Assembly: GCF_022682495.2 (NCBI RefSeq)
Contig: NC_071394.1
Location: 25,516,470 to 25,580,469, forward strand
Length of the DNA: 64,000 nucleotides
Source: Desmodus rotundus
Lineage: Eukaryota > Chordata > Mammalia > Chiroptera > Phyllostomidae
Direction of reading: 5' to 3'
Positions 11,474 to 22,073 of this stretch are shown here, in pieces. A program made the translations under genes and the position numbers. Below the pieces are notes generated by a model. The model made no database searches. It had not been told where the DNA came from and was given only the letters and a program-made list of their open reading frames with translations. Each line of letters begins with the position of its first letter. Position 1 is the stretch's first letter.

Positions 11474-12640
11474 TATATTTGTTTTTATCCCCACTTTACA
11501 GATAAGGAAGTGAAAGTGAACTAACTTGCTTGGGTTCTGTTTTTATGCAAAGAACCAATTTTCGCTTGATAAACATCAGTAGTTACTGAGCACCCATAAG
11601 AGAAATGATCAGGGACCAAAACAGGAAAATCAGGACAAATGCATAGCTAGCTCCAGCTCTCTCCTGAAGAAAAGGAAAATGAGTCCAGCTCCTTTTGCTT
11701 AATGTGCAACTTTGTGCAAATACCCGAGCTTTTAATTAGGTCAGAGAAACCCAGTTGGAAGAAAAAGGCTAGCAAAACAGAACGCAGGGTAACACATAAA
11801 ACAGCTGAGCACAACTCTGCAAGAGACCAGACCAGCTCCAATCAGCCCTGAAGACCCATGATTTACACTCTTGGGAGACTTTGAGCAGATTAAATTAATA
11901 GAGCAATTAGGGGCAGGAAGCAGGCTCAGCCTCTTAAAATCTAGGAAGCGAAGGGGAAATCTTCAGAACAATTTGGTTTATAGGAACAAATCAAGTGTTG
12001 CACTTTAATTTTTCTTTGTTTGATTTTTTTAAGATGCCAAAATGGCAAGTCTGAAGAGCAATAAATAATCACAGATTTCTTATGAGATGCAAACAGCGGG
12101 GCATCATTAATTTTTAAGGGCTACCTATTTCCCAAAAGCCGAGGAGTTGTGCCTCCACTCGCACACAGGGGAAAGATTTCTCCTAACCCACACCATTATC
12201 ACACCACGAGGCTTCACTTGCCTTTGTTTTGAAAACAAATTTGCATTTTCCACAGTTGCAAAAATAACAAATGCTCAACATACAAAACATGGAAAACTTG
12301 AGAAAGCACACAGAAAATAAAAGGGAAAAGTAAACACCATAATCTCACCTCCAACATACTGCAATATTTTCTTCCAGTATTTCAGATATAGCTAGAGACA
12401 GAAATACATAATTCAGAGTCAAACTGACTGTAGCTGCTCCTGCATGTTCATGGGAGGGGGAGGTGAGGGCATAATTCATATTCATGGAGAAAAAATAAAA
12501 GAGCTAATATTCAGTAGTATTTCCTTTGTGCCATGTTATTCCACACACTTCATACATTATTAACTCTAAGATAAGATACTTTTCTGTATTTAACTCATTT
12601 AATTTTCAGCAACCCTATTAAATGTTACTGCCACCCTATT
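11474..12640. other. Intergenic stretch, mostly single-copy
   Basis: AT-rich with a few homeodomain-like ATTA/TAAT motifs around 11880-12120. No gene or repeat family that I can name. It could include conserved non-coding sequence, but that needs an alignment. Confidence 0.35.
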
Positions 12641-12642
12641 TC

Positions 12643-12881
12643 TTTCTTTTTTTTTTTTTTTAAGATTTTATATATTTATTTCCAGGGAGAGGAGAAGGGA
12701 GGGAGAAAGAGGGGGAAGAAGCATCACGTGCGAGAGGTGCATGGCTCAGTAGCCTCTTGCACGCCCCCAACCGGGGACCTGGCCTGCACCCCAGGCATGG
12801 GCCCTAATTGGGAATCGAACTGGTGACCTTTCGGTTCCCAGGCCGGCGGCACTAGATCCAATGAGCCACACCAGCCAGGGC
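12643..12881 (-). repeat. Ves-type bat SINE inserted into a MIR
   Basis: The reverse complement starts 'GCCCTGGCTGGTGTGGCTCA' and ends in an A-rich tail. The target duplication reads ACTGCCACCCTATTTC on the left and ACTGCCAACCCCATTTC on the right. The flanking sequence to the right is MIR. Confidence 0.9.
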
Positions 12882-13000
12882 ACTGCCAACCCCATTTCAT
12901 AGATAAGGAAACTGAGGCACGTGAAGAACCATGCCCCAGACCACACAGCCAGTTAAGTGTGGGAGCTGCAATTTGCTAGTTGACTCCACAAGCAACCCTG
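12882..13000 (+). repeat. MIR SINE fragment
   Basis: 'TCATAGATAAGGAAACTGAG' then 'CACACAGCCAGTTAAGTGTG', the conserved MIR core and 3' part. Split by the Ves SINE to its left. Confidence 0.88.
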
Positions 13001-13662
13001 GACTGTGCCTACATGTGCACTACTTTCTCTTAGAGACAGGTGAAGAAGGGAGGGACTCACGGTTCAGCATTTCCACTGGTTGGTCTCTTCTGTCCCAGAA
13101 TGACCTCTGTCAGTCATCAGGGAGTCATGGTTTGTAATCCTGGGGTGGAGAGCAAGCAATAAAGAGGGGGTTGGGGGGATGGAAGCGAGCAGAACCTAGA
13201 GAGCCGACCTGCCCTGCCCTGGCTCCAGGTCTATGGCGAAATCCTTGGCCAAGGCCAAGGCCACACCCATGCCTTCCGAAGCCACGCCCACCCACGGCCA
13301 TGGCCACACCTACACCTACTGTGGTCTGAGCCTAGGATCATTGAGAAGCTTACTGCAGGAAAGGTAGCCACATGGTGCAAAGAACGCTAAGAAAAAGTCC
13401 ACCACACAAATATCAGTCTCGTGCAGGTGGTTTTGCAGAAATTCAGGTGGCTCTATCCCACGTCTGAGCCGGGGCACTGAAGGAGAAAAAGAAGCCCGGC
13501 AGGGCTGAGAGGGAGTCTTGAGGCAGCAGTGATCCCCTGGGAATCTGGATAAATCTGAGTAGGACATTGTACATAATACTTTCCACAAACATGTAATAGA
13601 GGGTACAGCCAATTTTATTTGAAGCCTAAAGGGCTGAATGACCTGGAAGAGAGAAATACATG
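13001..13662. other. Intergenic stretch, nothing recognised
   Basis: A local run of CCAAGGCCAAGGCCAC-type repeats lies near 13250-13310. No gene supported. Confidence 0.4.
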
Positions 13663-13860
13663 CATACACATACATGTTATCTATAACGTGTTGTGTGTGT
13701 TCTATATAACATGTATGATATAAGCACGTGCGAGTGGGAAAATAATTTTCTAGGAAAAATGTGACATGATGGATCCGTGTAAATACAGCATGCTATATAA
13801 ATGTGTCATATATGATTGCATTATATAGCATGTATAATACAATTATGACATATTTACATA
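13663..13860. repeat. AT-rich segment with two perfect 12-bp inverted repeats
   Basis: CATACATGTTAT (13669-13680) pairs with ATAACATGTATG (13706-13717). CATGCTATATAA (13789-13800) pairs with TTATATAGCATG (13821-13832). The region is TA/CA-rich low-complexity sequence. Confidence 0.8.
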
Positions 13861-13899
13861 ATAAAACACACATTTTATACATAAGATATACAAGCACAT

Positions 13900-14210
13900 A
13901 TTGATATAATTTTATTAAAATGTAATATTACATATGGTTTTAATCTTTCCCATTAAATTTTGTTTTGCAAAAATGAGACATTATGATATATACAATTTTG
14001 GGGGGGTTACTTAGGAATATGCTATGACTGTTTATCATTTCAGTAATATTCTTTTACAATATTATTGTTAAAATGTTTTTATATTCTATATGAAGATGTC
14101 ATGATTTGCGTAATCAGTCTCCTATTTTGTTATTTGGACTGTTTTTGAGTTTTTGTTACTATAAATAATGCTGCTAGTAAACTTCCTTATAAATAGATCT
14201 CTGGTTTGAC
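13900..14210 (-). repeat. Probable L1 LINE 3' relic
   Basis: 'TTGTTACTATAAATAATGCT' with flanking AT-rich text resembles complement-strand L1 3' sequence ('ctattataaataatgctgc'). Confidence 0.55.
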
Positions 14211-14629
14211 ACATAGGGCCCGACAGGAAACCGGTGACACACTAGAACTGGGTGATTAAGGAACATCTAATAAAAGGACAATGCAAAGGTGTGCAACCAG
14301 CCAGGGACAGTGCAGGGCTGGGTATACCGCCACCCCTAGACTGCAGGGGACAGGGAGGGAGAAGTTCCCAGAACCTGGAGGTGGTGGCGTATGGGGAGGG
14401 TCACCTGATAGGACCTGTGGCCTGTGCAGATTCACCGCACCCAGACAGCAGAGGAAGCCAGGGAAACAGTGTCCGCCCGTGACTCTCACTAGCAGGATGC
14501 ACCCAGAAACCAGAGCCCAGTCCACACAGCCCCCAGGGGACAGACGGTTGAAGAGTAAACAGTGGATCTGGAGGGGTGAAAGGACAGGTACTCCTCTAAC
14601 AGCCGCACAGATCCTGGGCAGTACCTCTT
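14211..14629. other. Intergenic stretch, nothing recognised
   Basis: Open frames on both strands here overlap each other and extend into the LTR-like text to the right. No domain is visible. Confidence 0.4.
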
Positions 14630-14885
14630 GTGCAGGAGGTTGAATCAACAATATCAGGTCTGTCATCCCTGGAACCTCTATACTGAAGAAAGGCCTTTGC
14701 AGACGTGATGAAGTTAAGGATCTTGTGGTGAGGAAATTATCCAAGTGGGCCCTGTGTGCAGTCACAAAGTGTCCTTGTAAGAGAGAGTCAGAGGGAGATA
14801 TGACCCAGAAGAGAAAGCAAAGTGACAGCAAGCAGATTGGAGACATACAGCCACAACCGAAGGAATGCCAACGGCCTACAGAAGT
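14630..14885 (+). mobile_element. MLT1-like LTR fragment
   Basis: 'GCCTTTGCAGACGTGATGAA', then 'GTGTCCTTGTAAGAGAGAGT', in the order seen in MLT1/MaLR LTRs. Both ends are missing or too diverged to place. Confidence 0.65.
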
Positions 14886-15045
14886 CTGCATTTGAACCCA
14901 ACTTCAACCTTTAGAAGCTGTGTGATTTTGGACAAGTTCCTTCATCTCTCTAAGCTTTAGGTGCCCATTCCTAAAATAATGATGATATCTCCTACCTACT
15001 TGTGTTAACATAATTAGATGGAATAATAAAGCCAATATACCTGGA
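14886..15045 (-). repeat. MIR SINE fragment
   Basis: 'AGCTGTGTGATTTTGGACAA' then 'CTTCATCTCTCTAAGCTTTA' is complement-strand MIR. Confidence 0.85.
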
Positions 15046-15067
15046 CTCCTCCTTTTTACTGATCTAG

Positions 15068-15286
15068 CAAGGGTCCGCAAATGTTTCTATAAAGGGCCAA
15101 GTTGTAAGTATTTTAGGTTCTGCAAGCCATACAGTTTCTGCTGCAACTACTCAAAGTAGTTGTTGCAACCCCAAAGCAGCCACAGACAACACATGAATGA
15201 ATGAGCGTGGCTGTGTCAGTAAAGCTTTATTTACAGAAACAGAGTGCAGGATTCGGCTCTCGGGCTGTAGTTGGCCGGTCCTTCCT
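15068..15286 (+). mobile_element. hAT-Charlie-type MITE with intact 8-bp target duplication
   Basis: 219 bp with inverted ends ('CAAGGGTCCGCAAATG' left, 'GTTGGCCGGTCCTTCCT' right). It is flanked on both sides by the identical 8-mer TGATCTAG (15060-15067 and 15287-15294), the signature of hAT insertion. The interior includes 'AAAGGGCCAAGTTGTAAGTA' and 'GTAAAGCTTTATTTACAGAA'. Non-autonomous. Confidence 0.85.
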
Positions 15287-15300
15287 TGATCTAGATGAGA

Positions 15301-15645
15301 GAGGAGTCAGGAAACTGTAGCATAGGGGCCAAAGCTGGCCTGCTTCCTGTTTTGTAACTTGTGAGCTAAAGATAATTTTCACATTTTTAAAAACGGTTGG
15401 AAAACAAAAAAGAAGAATTTATGACATGTGAAAATTACATGAAATTCAAGTTTCAGTGTCTATAAATAAAGTTTTATTGGGACACACTCATTGGTTTATG
15501 TGTGGGCTGCAGCTGCTCCCCTGCGTGCTACAACGGCAGAGGTGAAGAGCTGTAACAGAGACAGGAAGTGGCACCCTATTCGGTCTACAATGCTGCCCAG
15601 TGGCTGTTGTATAATAAAGAATTTGGCTGGCCTTTGTTCCTAGTT
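15301..15645 (-). mobile_element. Related hAT-type element in opposite orientation
   Basis: 'ATAAAGTTTTATTGGGACAC' and 'GCTACAACGGCAGAGGTGAA' are the reverse complement of the consensus that the neighbour at 15068 reads forward. It is longer inside than that neighbour. The right end is not sharply defined. Confidence 0.7.
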
Positions 15646-16340
15646 CCTGGGAGGTACCATCTAAGGTCTTGGGGTTTCCCAGGTAATAGGAGTGTCTTTG
15701 TTACTCGTGGCAGGTCCTGATGGTTTATGCTGATGAGGTGACTCATGGTGAGTTTATGCAGGACAGTTTATGCTGATGAGATGATGCAGAATGGTGATAG
15801 GCCACAGCAGGAAGACCAACCGTGTGATGAGAAGCATTTGGAGCTAATATCAGCATGACCTCTGAGGAGGAGACTGGGGCTAGAGATTGACTTCATCCTC
15901 TTGGCCATCGATTCAATGAATCATGTCCACGTAATAAAACTCCAATAGAAGCTCTGATTGTCGACCTAAGGTGAGCTTCCCTGGTTGTGGAAATGCGTCG
16001 ATATGCTGGGAGGGGAACACACCCTGAGAACATGGAAAGCTTTCCATTTGTCACCCTCCAAATCTCTCCCTATGCTTCTCTTCATTTGGCTCATCCTGAT
16101 TTCTATCCTTCATAAGAAAACTGTATTCATAAGTATAGCACTTTCCTGAGTGCTGTGAGCCATTCTAGTGAACCACTGAACCTCAGGAGGTAGGGGAAGC
16201 CCCAAACTTGGAGCCAGTTGGTCAGGGGTGTAGACTGCTGGGAACCCAAAGGTTGAGGCTGGTGTCTGAGGTGAAAGAAGTCTTGTGGAGAACTGTGTCC
16301 TTAACCTGCGAAATTTGACCTAAGTCCAGTAGCAGCAGAT
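15646..16340 (+). mobile_element. ERV-type LTR, family not resolved
   Basis: Contains a polyadenylation-like 'GTAATAAAACTCCAATAGAA', then 'GGTGAGCTTCCCTGGTTGTG', 'TCATAAGTATAGCACTTTCC' and 'GGAGCCAGTTGGTCAGGGGT'. I know this order from a mammal-wide class III/ERVL-like LTR. No gag, pol or env sequence adjoins it, so it is a solo LTR relic. Confidence 0.6.
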
Positions 16341-16348
16341 TTGCATTG

Positions 16349-16557
16349 CGCCCTGACAGCTCAGTTGGTTGGGCGTCATCCTGCGAAGTGAAAGCTCACT
16401 GGTTCAATTCCCGGTCAGGGCCCATGCCTGGGTTGCGGGTTTGGTCACGGGTTGGGGTGTGAATGAGAGGCAGCCGATCGATGTTTCCCACTCACATCGA
16501 TGTTCCTCTCCCCCTCTTTCTCTAACAATAAATAAAATCTTTACATTAAAAAAAGAA
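16349..16557 (+). repeat. Ves-type bat SINE with target-site duplication
   Basis: 'GCGCCCTGACAGCTCAGTTG' head, box B 'GGTTCAATTCCCGGTCAGGG', tail AATAAATAAAATCTTTAC. It is flanked by TTGCATTGC (16341-16349 and 16558-16566). Confidence 0.93.
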
Positions 16558-16599
16558 TTGCATTGCAATAGTGCGCCACAAATTGCAGCGGTGCAGTTA

Positions 16600-18560
16600 T
16601 AATTTGACAACAGTATTTTGAGAGTCGGCACTATCACTATGTGGTGGCATTATATGCATTTTATTACTTTATATGTATATAATACGTGCATACCTGCCAT
16701 GTCAAACAAAAAGAGAAAAATGGACTTTGAATGTCACATTGTTAGGCACAGTGGAGCGTGCATTGTTTTGTCACTGCATCTCTGGCAAAGCATGCAGTGA
16801 CCCCATCGCTGTGCGAAAAGAATACAGCATGCAGCCACATCACCAGACAAAGCACTCGTCACAATATTCACAAGTCTCAGAAAGCGACAATCAGAAAAGT
16901 TAGCGAATTAAAAATGGCATATCTCATGACAATAGAATTTCTTCACAAAAATAAAACATGAGAAGGAGACTGCAACCAAAGTGGCTCGTTTCTGAGTGGC
17001 CCATCGTTAGCCAAACAAGGAATGCCATTTATCAATGGTGAGTTAATTAAATCATATTTGATTGTAACAGCCAAGAAACTATATCCAGAGAAAAGTAAGC
17101 CTATTAGACATGTTTAAGACTATTAGAGCCCTGGCTGGTGTGGCTCAGTGGAGTAAGCATCAGCCTTTGATCCAAAGGTTGCTGGTTTGATTCCCAGTCA
17201 GAGCACATGTCTGGGTTGCAGGCCAGGTCCCCAGTGGGGGGCACACATGAGGCAACCACACATTGATGTTTCTCTCCCTCTCTTTCTCCTTCCCTTCCCC
17301 TCTCTAAAAATAAATAAATAAAATCTTTTTAAAAATTAGCTTCTTTGAATAGTGTGTATGGAACAACTAAAGGTAAGAATACACTCAAAGAAGCTGAGAA
17401 AACTAAATCAATACAACCTGGAGTGGAATCTGCTAAGATGTGCTACGAATGATGGTGGGAAAACAATACGTGTGGGGCAGAGAAATAATTAGTTGGGAAA
17501 ATTTACAAAGCCTGTAAAAAGGCAGGGCGTTAAAACCTATGGTCGTCTATTGTGCGATTCCTCAGCTGGCGCAGGGAGGAAATACTTGGGCCTATCACGT
17601 GTCGTTAAACCGGTAGCGTCATTTGTTGGTGTGGACGTAGCCACTGTCAGTTCCACGAATTTTTTTCCAAAGCAGAAGCTAAATAAATATCCGGACTTTC
17701 ACTACTGCACTAAGTTCTGTGTCTTAGCAGTGGTAAAATCTTATGGCAAATTTTGAACTTCAGCCTGAGATTGAAATTTTTCTTAATGGGAACTTTGCTT
17801 TGTTATTTTTTTTATTTATCTGTTCATCTATTCATTAAGCAATCATTATCATTGAAAACTGAAAGGCTTTGAAAATTAACTTCTGCTGCAGAGTTGATAC
17901 TGCTTCTTAATTCCATCTAAAATTAAAAAAACAAAACAGTGCTTCTATGCAAACTTACATACTGCAATAGTCATTTTGATGATAACTAACATTGTCTGAA
18001 TCACAAGTAAGGTCAAGCTGCTTATTACACTTTCTGTGCTTTCCAAAGTTAAAATGAGAAATGAGACCTCCATTCCCACACAAAATTTTCATGGACACAT
18101 TTTCAGAGCTCAAACTATAGCTTCAACAGCATTTTTTGAACCTCCGTGCAAGTGTAAAGGGAATTTCCACATTTCAAAATCCATTTAAATGCAATAGAGG
18201 ACCTTCCATGTAATTTTCAACTGAAAGTAATTAATCTGCATTGTAATGGTATACTAAAAGACAAATAAGAATCTAATAGAATTCTAAAACGGCCTTCTGA
18301 AAAAATGAATAAGCTCGATTAAAATTGTATGCTTGTGGATTGATATCAGTATTTAACAGAACCTAGCTGTGAAAAAAGATGAAATACATTTTCAAAGATG
18401 AAATACAGAAAATTTCATTACAGATCACTATTAAAAGATGAACGTTTGTAATAGATTTTGGTGAAGACCTGAAACACTAACTTCGAACTCCAATTAAAGA
18501 AAATGTCATTCACTCCCCAACAAAGAATTACATTTTTACCATTAGTAGATCTATATTACA
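16600..18560 (+). pseudogene. Decayed hAT transposase (FAM200/ZBED5/GTF2IRD2-type)
   Basis: The coding remnant opens at an ATG at 16699 (MSNKKRKMDF). After a frameshift comes a BED-finger-like stretch around 16800-16880 (AVRKEYSMQPHHQTKHSSQ), then text resembling 'AKQGMPFINGELIKSYL' near 17010-17060. Downstream of a Ves SINE insertion (17128-17330) the frame continues with 'WWENNTCG' at about 17450 and 'GRKYLGLSRVVKPVASF' at about 17570-17625, ending near 'PEIEIFLN' at about 17763-17790. These blocks occur in this order in domesticated mammalian hAT transposases such as FAM200, ZBED5 and GTF2IRD2 (from my knowledge of those families). Several frameshifts and stops make it non-functional. The end near 18530 is a weak guess from residual similarity to the C-terminus. 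It could be a genomic transposon copy or a processed copy of a domesticated gene; the lack of a poly(A) tail favours a transposon relic. Confidence 0.7.
17128..17330 (+). repeat. Ves-type bat SINE inside the hAT relic
   Basis: 'GCCCTGGCTGGTGTGGCTCA' head, 'GGTTTGATTCCCAGTCAGAG', and an AAATAAATAAATAAAATCTTT tail. Close to the family consensus, so younger than the transposon it splits. Confidence 0.95.
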
Positions 18561-18904
18561 AAAAATTGTAGTTGTTATTGTTGTTCTGTTGCTGTTATTA
18601 TTATAGTTTGAATTTTGTCAGTAAGACTTTTATGACAATTCTCTTGTCGTATATGTACCTACATAATATACTCAATTTTATTTCTTGGCCCACAAACCTA
18701 CAACATTCGCTATTTCTAGTCCTTAACAGAACAATTTGCTGACTTTGGATCTAGAGGATGTACGTCAAAATGTTAACAGTGTTTTTTCTCAAGTATTTAG
18801 ATTATGAATTTTTTTTATTTTTTACTCTATAAACTTTATTTTTTATTTTTTAAAGTGATCTTTTTAAGCATGACCATTATACCTCTTTTTAAAAAGTTTT
18901 TAAT

Positions 18905-19113
18905 TTTTTTTAAAAGATTGTATTTATCTTTAGAGAGCCGGGAAGGGAGAGAGAAAGAGAGGGAGAGAAATATCAATGTGCAGTCACCTCTCGCATACCC
19001 CTCTAACTGGGGATCTGGCCTGCAACCCAGGCATATGCCCTGACTAAGAATTGAACCTGTGGCCCTTTGATTCTCAGGCCGGCATTCAATCCACTGAGCC
19101 ACACCAGCCAGGG
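18905..19113 (-). repeat. Ves-type bat SINE
   Basis: The reverse complement starts 'CCCTGGCTGGTGTGGCTCAG' and carries the box-B region and an A-rich tail, which runs into a T-rich tract at 18840-18915 on the + strand. Confidence 0.93.
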
Positions 19114-20607
19114 TTAAGATTTTGAATATTTTAATTGACTTTCTATTCTTGCTATTTGTATTTTCATATTTATCAGCAATGAACATGCATTAACTATGCA
19201 AAAAAGAAAATAAGCTATTTATAAAATCAGTTCTGTAAAGAGAAATTATTCCTTCAATCAAGTTATTAAGTGCATCACTAGCGGAAGTACTCTGTTCCAT
19301 TCTTGGTGGTTGAGTAGGCTCACTTCTATGAAACTCATTGTCTTTCTCATCAGGAGTGGAAGCTGAGAACTTCCTATAAAGCTTTGCTCAGAGCCACACC
19401 AGAACAGAGAATTTCCAGGAGGACATTTTCATCTGCAACAAGGTTGAATCAGACTTTTCAGAAGCCCTCTCAGCCTAATGGGGAGCGGGCTGAATGGGTG
19501 ACCCATGAGGTGACCTCCAGGCACCACATCTAACATCCTGCCACTTGAGAGCGCTGTGTAGCAAGTCGCATATTTCATTGGAAGTAACTGTGTCCGGACT
19601 GATCCACGATCTCAGGTTGGAGGGGGATGGGGCAGCTCAAAGGGAAGGAAAAACGGGCTCCGTCCATGTTGCCCAGTAACAGTCTGTACCATGATGGTTC
19701 GCAGACCTCCTGTCTGTTTTCAAAAGAAACTTTACACTGAATTATAACATATAAATTTATTTTTCATCTGTATAATTTACCTTATAGTTTCAAGTGGCCA
19801 CATTTACAGCTTATAATAATCAAACAACAAGGGAAATGAGACTCTTCAGATAAAAATAAAAAATATAAATTAGATTAAGATTGGCCTTGGATCAAGTTTG
19901 CCCTCCTGCATCATGTTTCTGTTGCATGGAGTCGATAAAATTCTGATTTCCACGTGTGAAAAAAGCAGGTGCTTTTAACCACCTGCTTTGCAAGCTTGGG
20001 ATGTCCTTCAGTTCAGCCAATCTAAGTGCTTAAAAGAAGAGTAGTAGACAATTTTTGCTTCAAAAGTGGAACCATTTGCATTTCTCTTCCAACTGCCAAT
20101 ATTTGTTGCCATGAACACACAAGTCAACCAAGTAGCATCCAAAAATCTAATGAACGTTACAGTAGTGGATATGGCATGTTCACCCCTGCGACGCCAGCTA
20201 GTGCACAACTCACTGTTATGTTGGGTGTGGTTTTAAGTGAGTGGATATGCACAGATCTGAAAATGTTTAAGAAATGAGAGTAGAGCCTTGGTCTTCCTAA
20301 TCAATACAGTTACAGGAAGGTCATAAAAGGATATAGTACAAATGTTTGTTAATTGACTGAATAAGGGAATAAACGAGGTTTTCTCTACAAAAGGGTTAGT
20401 CTGGCAGCGCAGGTCTGTGCTGTGATGGTCTCCACGACGTTGAATGTGATATGGAACATCCCAGAGTGTGTGTTTGCGTGTGTTGTAGCTTTTAGAGACC
20501 GTATACTGATTCCAGGATCTCCTGTGGACTCTAAAGCCCTCAGGTGCTCAAGTCCCACATATAAAATTGTCTCATAGCTGCATGTAACCCATGCACATCC
20601 TCCCATA
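19114..20607. other. Intergenic stretch, mostly single-copy
   Basis: No gene, RNA gene or repeat that I can support. ORFs are at most 83 codons and lack motifs. Confidence 0.4.
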
Positions 20608-20609
20608 TA

Positions 20610-20739
20610 CAGGGCAGGGAAAATGTAGGTTCACCATTGTGAGTATGTGAAACACAGAGTTTATTCTTGAATTGTTATTCATTAATTATTGTATTCTTTT
20701 CCATACTAACAACTGTAAACCTACTTTTGCCCCACCCTG
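20610..20739. mobile_element. Mariner-type MITE, best-preserved copy, 130 bp
   Basis: The left end 'CAGGGCAGGGAAAATGTAGG' pairs with the right end 'CCTACTTTTGCCCCACCCTG' as terminal inverted repeats of about 36 bp. TA lies immediately outside on both sides (20608-20609, 20740-20741). Same length as the copy at 8669. No coding capacity. Confidence 0.9.
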
Positions 20740-20741
20740 TA

Positions 20742-20983
20742 CTTTAAATTGTCTCTATATTACTTATATTCCTTAATGCCATGTAAATATGTAAATAGTT
20801 GTTATACTGTATTGTTTAGTGAATAATGACCAAAAAAAAGTCTGTACATGTTCATTAGAGACCCAACCAGCAGAGGCGTAACGACAGAGTACCCATCAAC
20901 AACAATATGACTTTGTTAGCGTATTTCGGATGCGCGGTTAGTGACTGCTCAGAGGCAGAACCATGGACAGAAGGCCAAGTCCA
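20742..20983. other. Short intergenic stretch
   Basis: Nothing recognised between the MITE and the MER2-like block. Confidence 0.4.
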
Positions 20984-21205
20984 CAGCTGACTCTTGAATG
21001 ACTCGGTGGGGGGAGGGTTAAAGGCACCAGCCTACCTCACAGTGGAAAATCTGAGTGTAACTAGGAGGCTGGTCCCCAGCCATGGAGTTGGCCCTTGAAC
21101 AACGTGGGCTTGAACTGCACAGGCCCACGAACAGAGGTCAGTAGAACAAAATCTGTGTGTAAGTGGACCCGCCCAGTTCAAATGGTGTTGTTCGAGAGTC
21201 AGCTG
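20984..21205. mobile_element. MER2-like pogo/Tigger MITE with a second 5' end nested inside
   Basis: The ends 'CAGCTGACTCTTGAATGACT' and 'GTTGTTCGAGAGTCAGCTG' form inverted repeats, and TA follows at 21206. A second element-like start, 'GTTGGCCCTTGAACAACGTG', lies at 21087. The block is either one element inside another or a duplicated 5' end. Confidence 0.7.
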
Positions 21206-21224
21206 TAATTCCACATGACGGCTC

Positions 21225-21415
21225 CGGAGTTGGATTCCCCGCGTTCGCACTCCAGCTCCGCCACTGAGCAGCCACATGGCCTTGGGAAAACTGCTTCACT
21301 TCTCGGTGCCTTAGTTCTCTCACCTGGAAAATGAGGTTAATAGTAGCAACCACTTCAGAGGATTGTTGTGAGGGTTAAAATGATGTGAAGAACTTAATAA
21401 AGGTTTATTATTTAA
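21225..21415 (-). repeat. MIR SINE
   Basis: 'CTGAGCAGCCACATGGCCTT', 'CTCACCTGGAAAATGAGGTT' and 'GGATTGTTGTGAGGGTTAAA' are complement-strand MIR in the expected order. Confidence 0.9.
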
Positions 21416-21510
21416 AGTCAGTAAAATAACTGAAATGTACTAAAGAAATGTACAATGAAAGCAAATGTGAACAGAATTCTACAAGAAACCCGAAGATTTC
21501 AGGGAACATA

Positions 21511-21839
21511 CAGTTGAACCTTGACTAACGCAGGGGTTAGGGGCACCAACTCCACCCCCAGGGTCAAAAACTAGCATATAACTTTTGACACTCTCCCCAA
21601 ACTTAACTACTAATAGCCTACTGTTGACCAGCAGCCTTACTGATAACACAAAGCATTAACACATACCTGGAATGCTATGTGTATTATATACTGCGTGCTT
21701 ACGATAAAGCAAGCTAGGGGGTAAAGTGTTATTCACAAGTCATAAGGAAGAGAAAACACATTTATAGTATTGTCCTGAAAAAAATCTGCATGTAAGTGGA
21801 CCTGTGCTGATCAACCTCACGTTGTTGAAGGGTCAACAG
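21511..21839. mobile_element. MER2-like pogo/Tigger MITE, near full length
   Basis: 329 bp with terminal inverted repeats 'CAGTTGAACCTTGACTAACG' and 'CGTTGTTGAAGGGTCAACAG', flanked by TA (21509-21510 and 21840-21841). No transposase frame. Confidence 0.82.
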
Positions 21840-22073
21840 TAGTCTAAGAAACAGTGGTTTGGGAGTAAATGGGTGTGTGATTGTCCGTCTCAATGCCAAA
21901 AGACCACCTGTTTTTGGTCTGGTTGCTCAGTTTATCCCAGAGGAGCCCTCTGGTGGGTTTCCACACTTACTCTGACCTAATGCCCCAATCTTCATCTCTG
22001 TTCTGTGCACAGCCGAGTTTCTGCTGTGAGGAGAGAGGCTGGTGGGGTAGTTTCCTGGGTCTACTCTGACAAA

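Noticed and set aside
14256..14891. 211-codon minus-strand open frame
   Set aside because: It covers MLT1-like LTR sequence and has no recognisable domain; a frame of this length occurs by chance in GC-rich DNA.
16349..16450. Possible tRNA gene (box A and box B present)
   Set aside because: The boxes belong to the tRNA-derived head of a Ves SINE. There is no intact cloverleaf, and an A-rich tail and target duplication are present.
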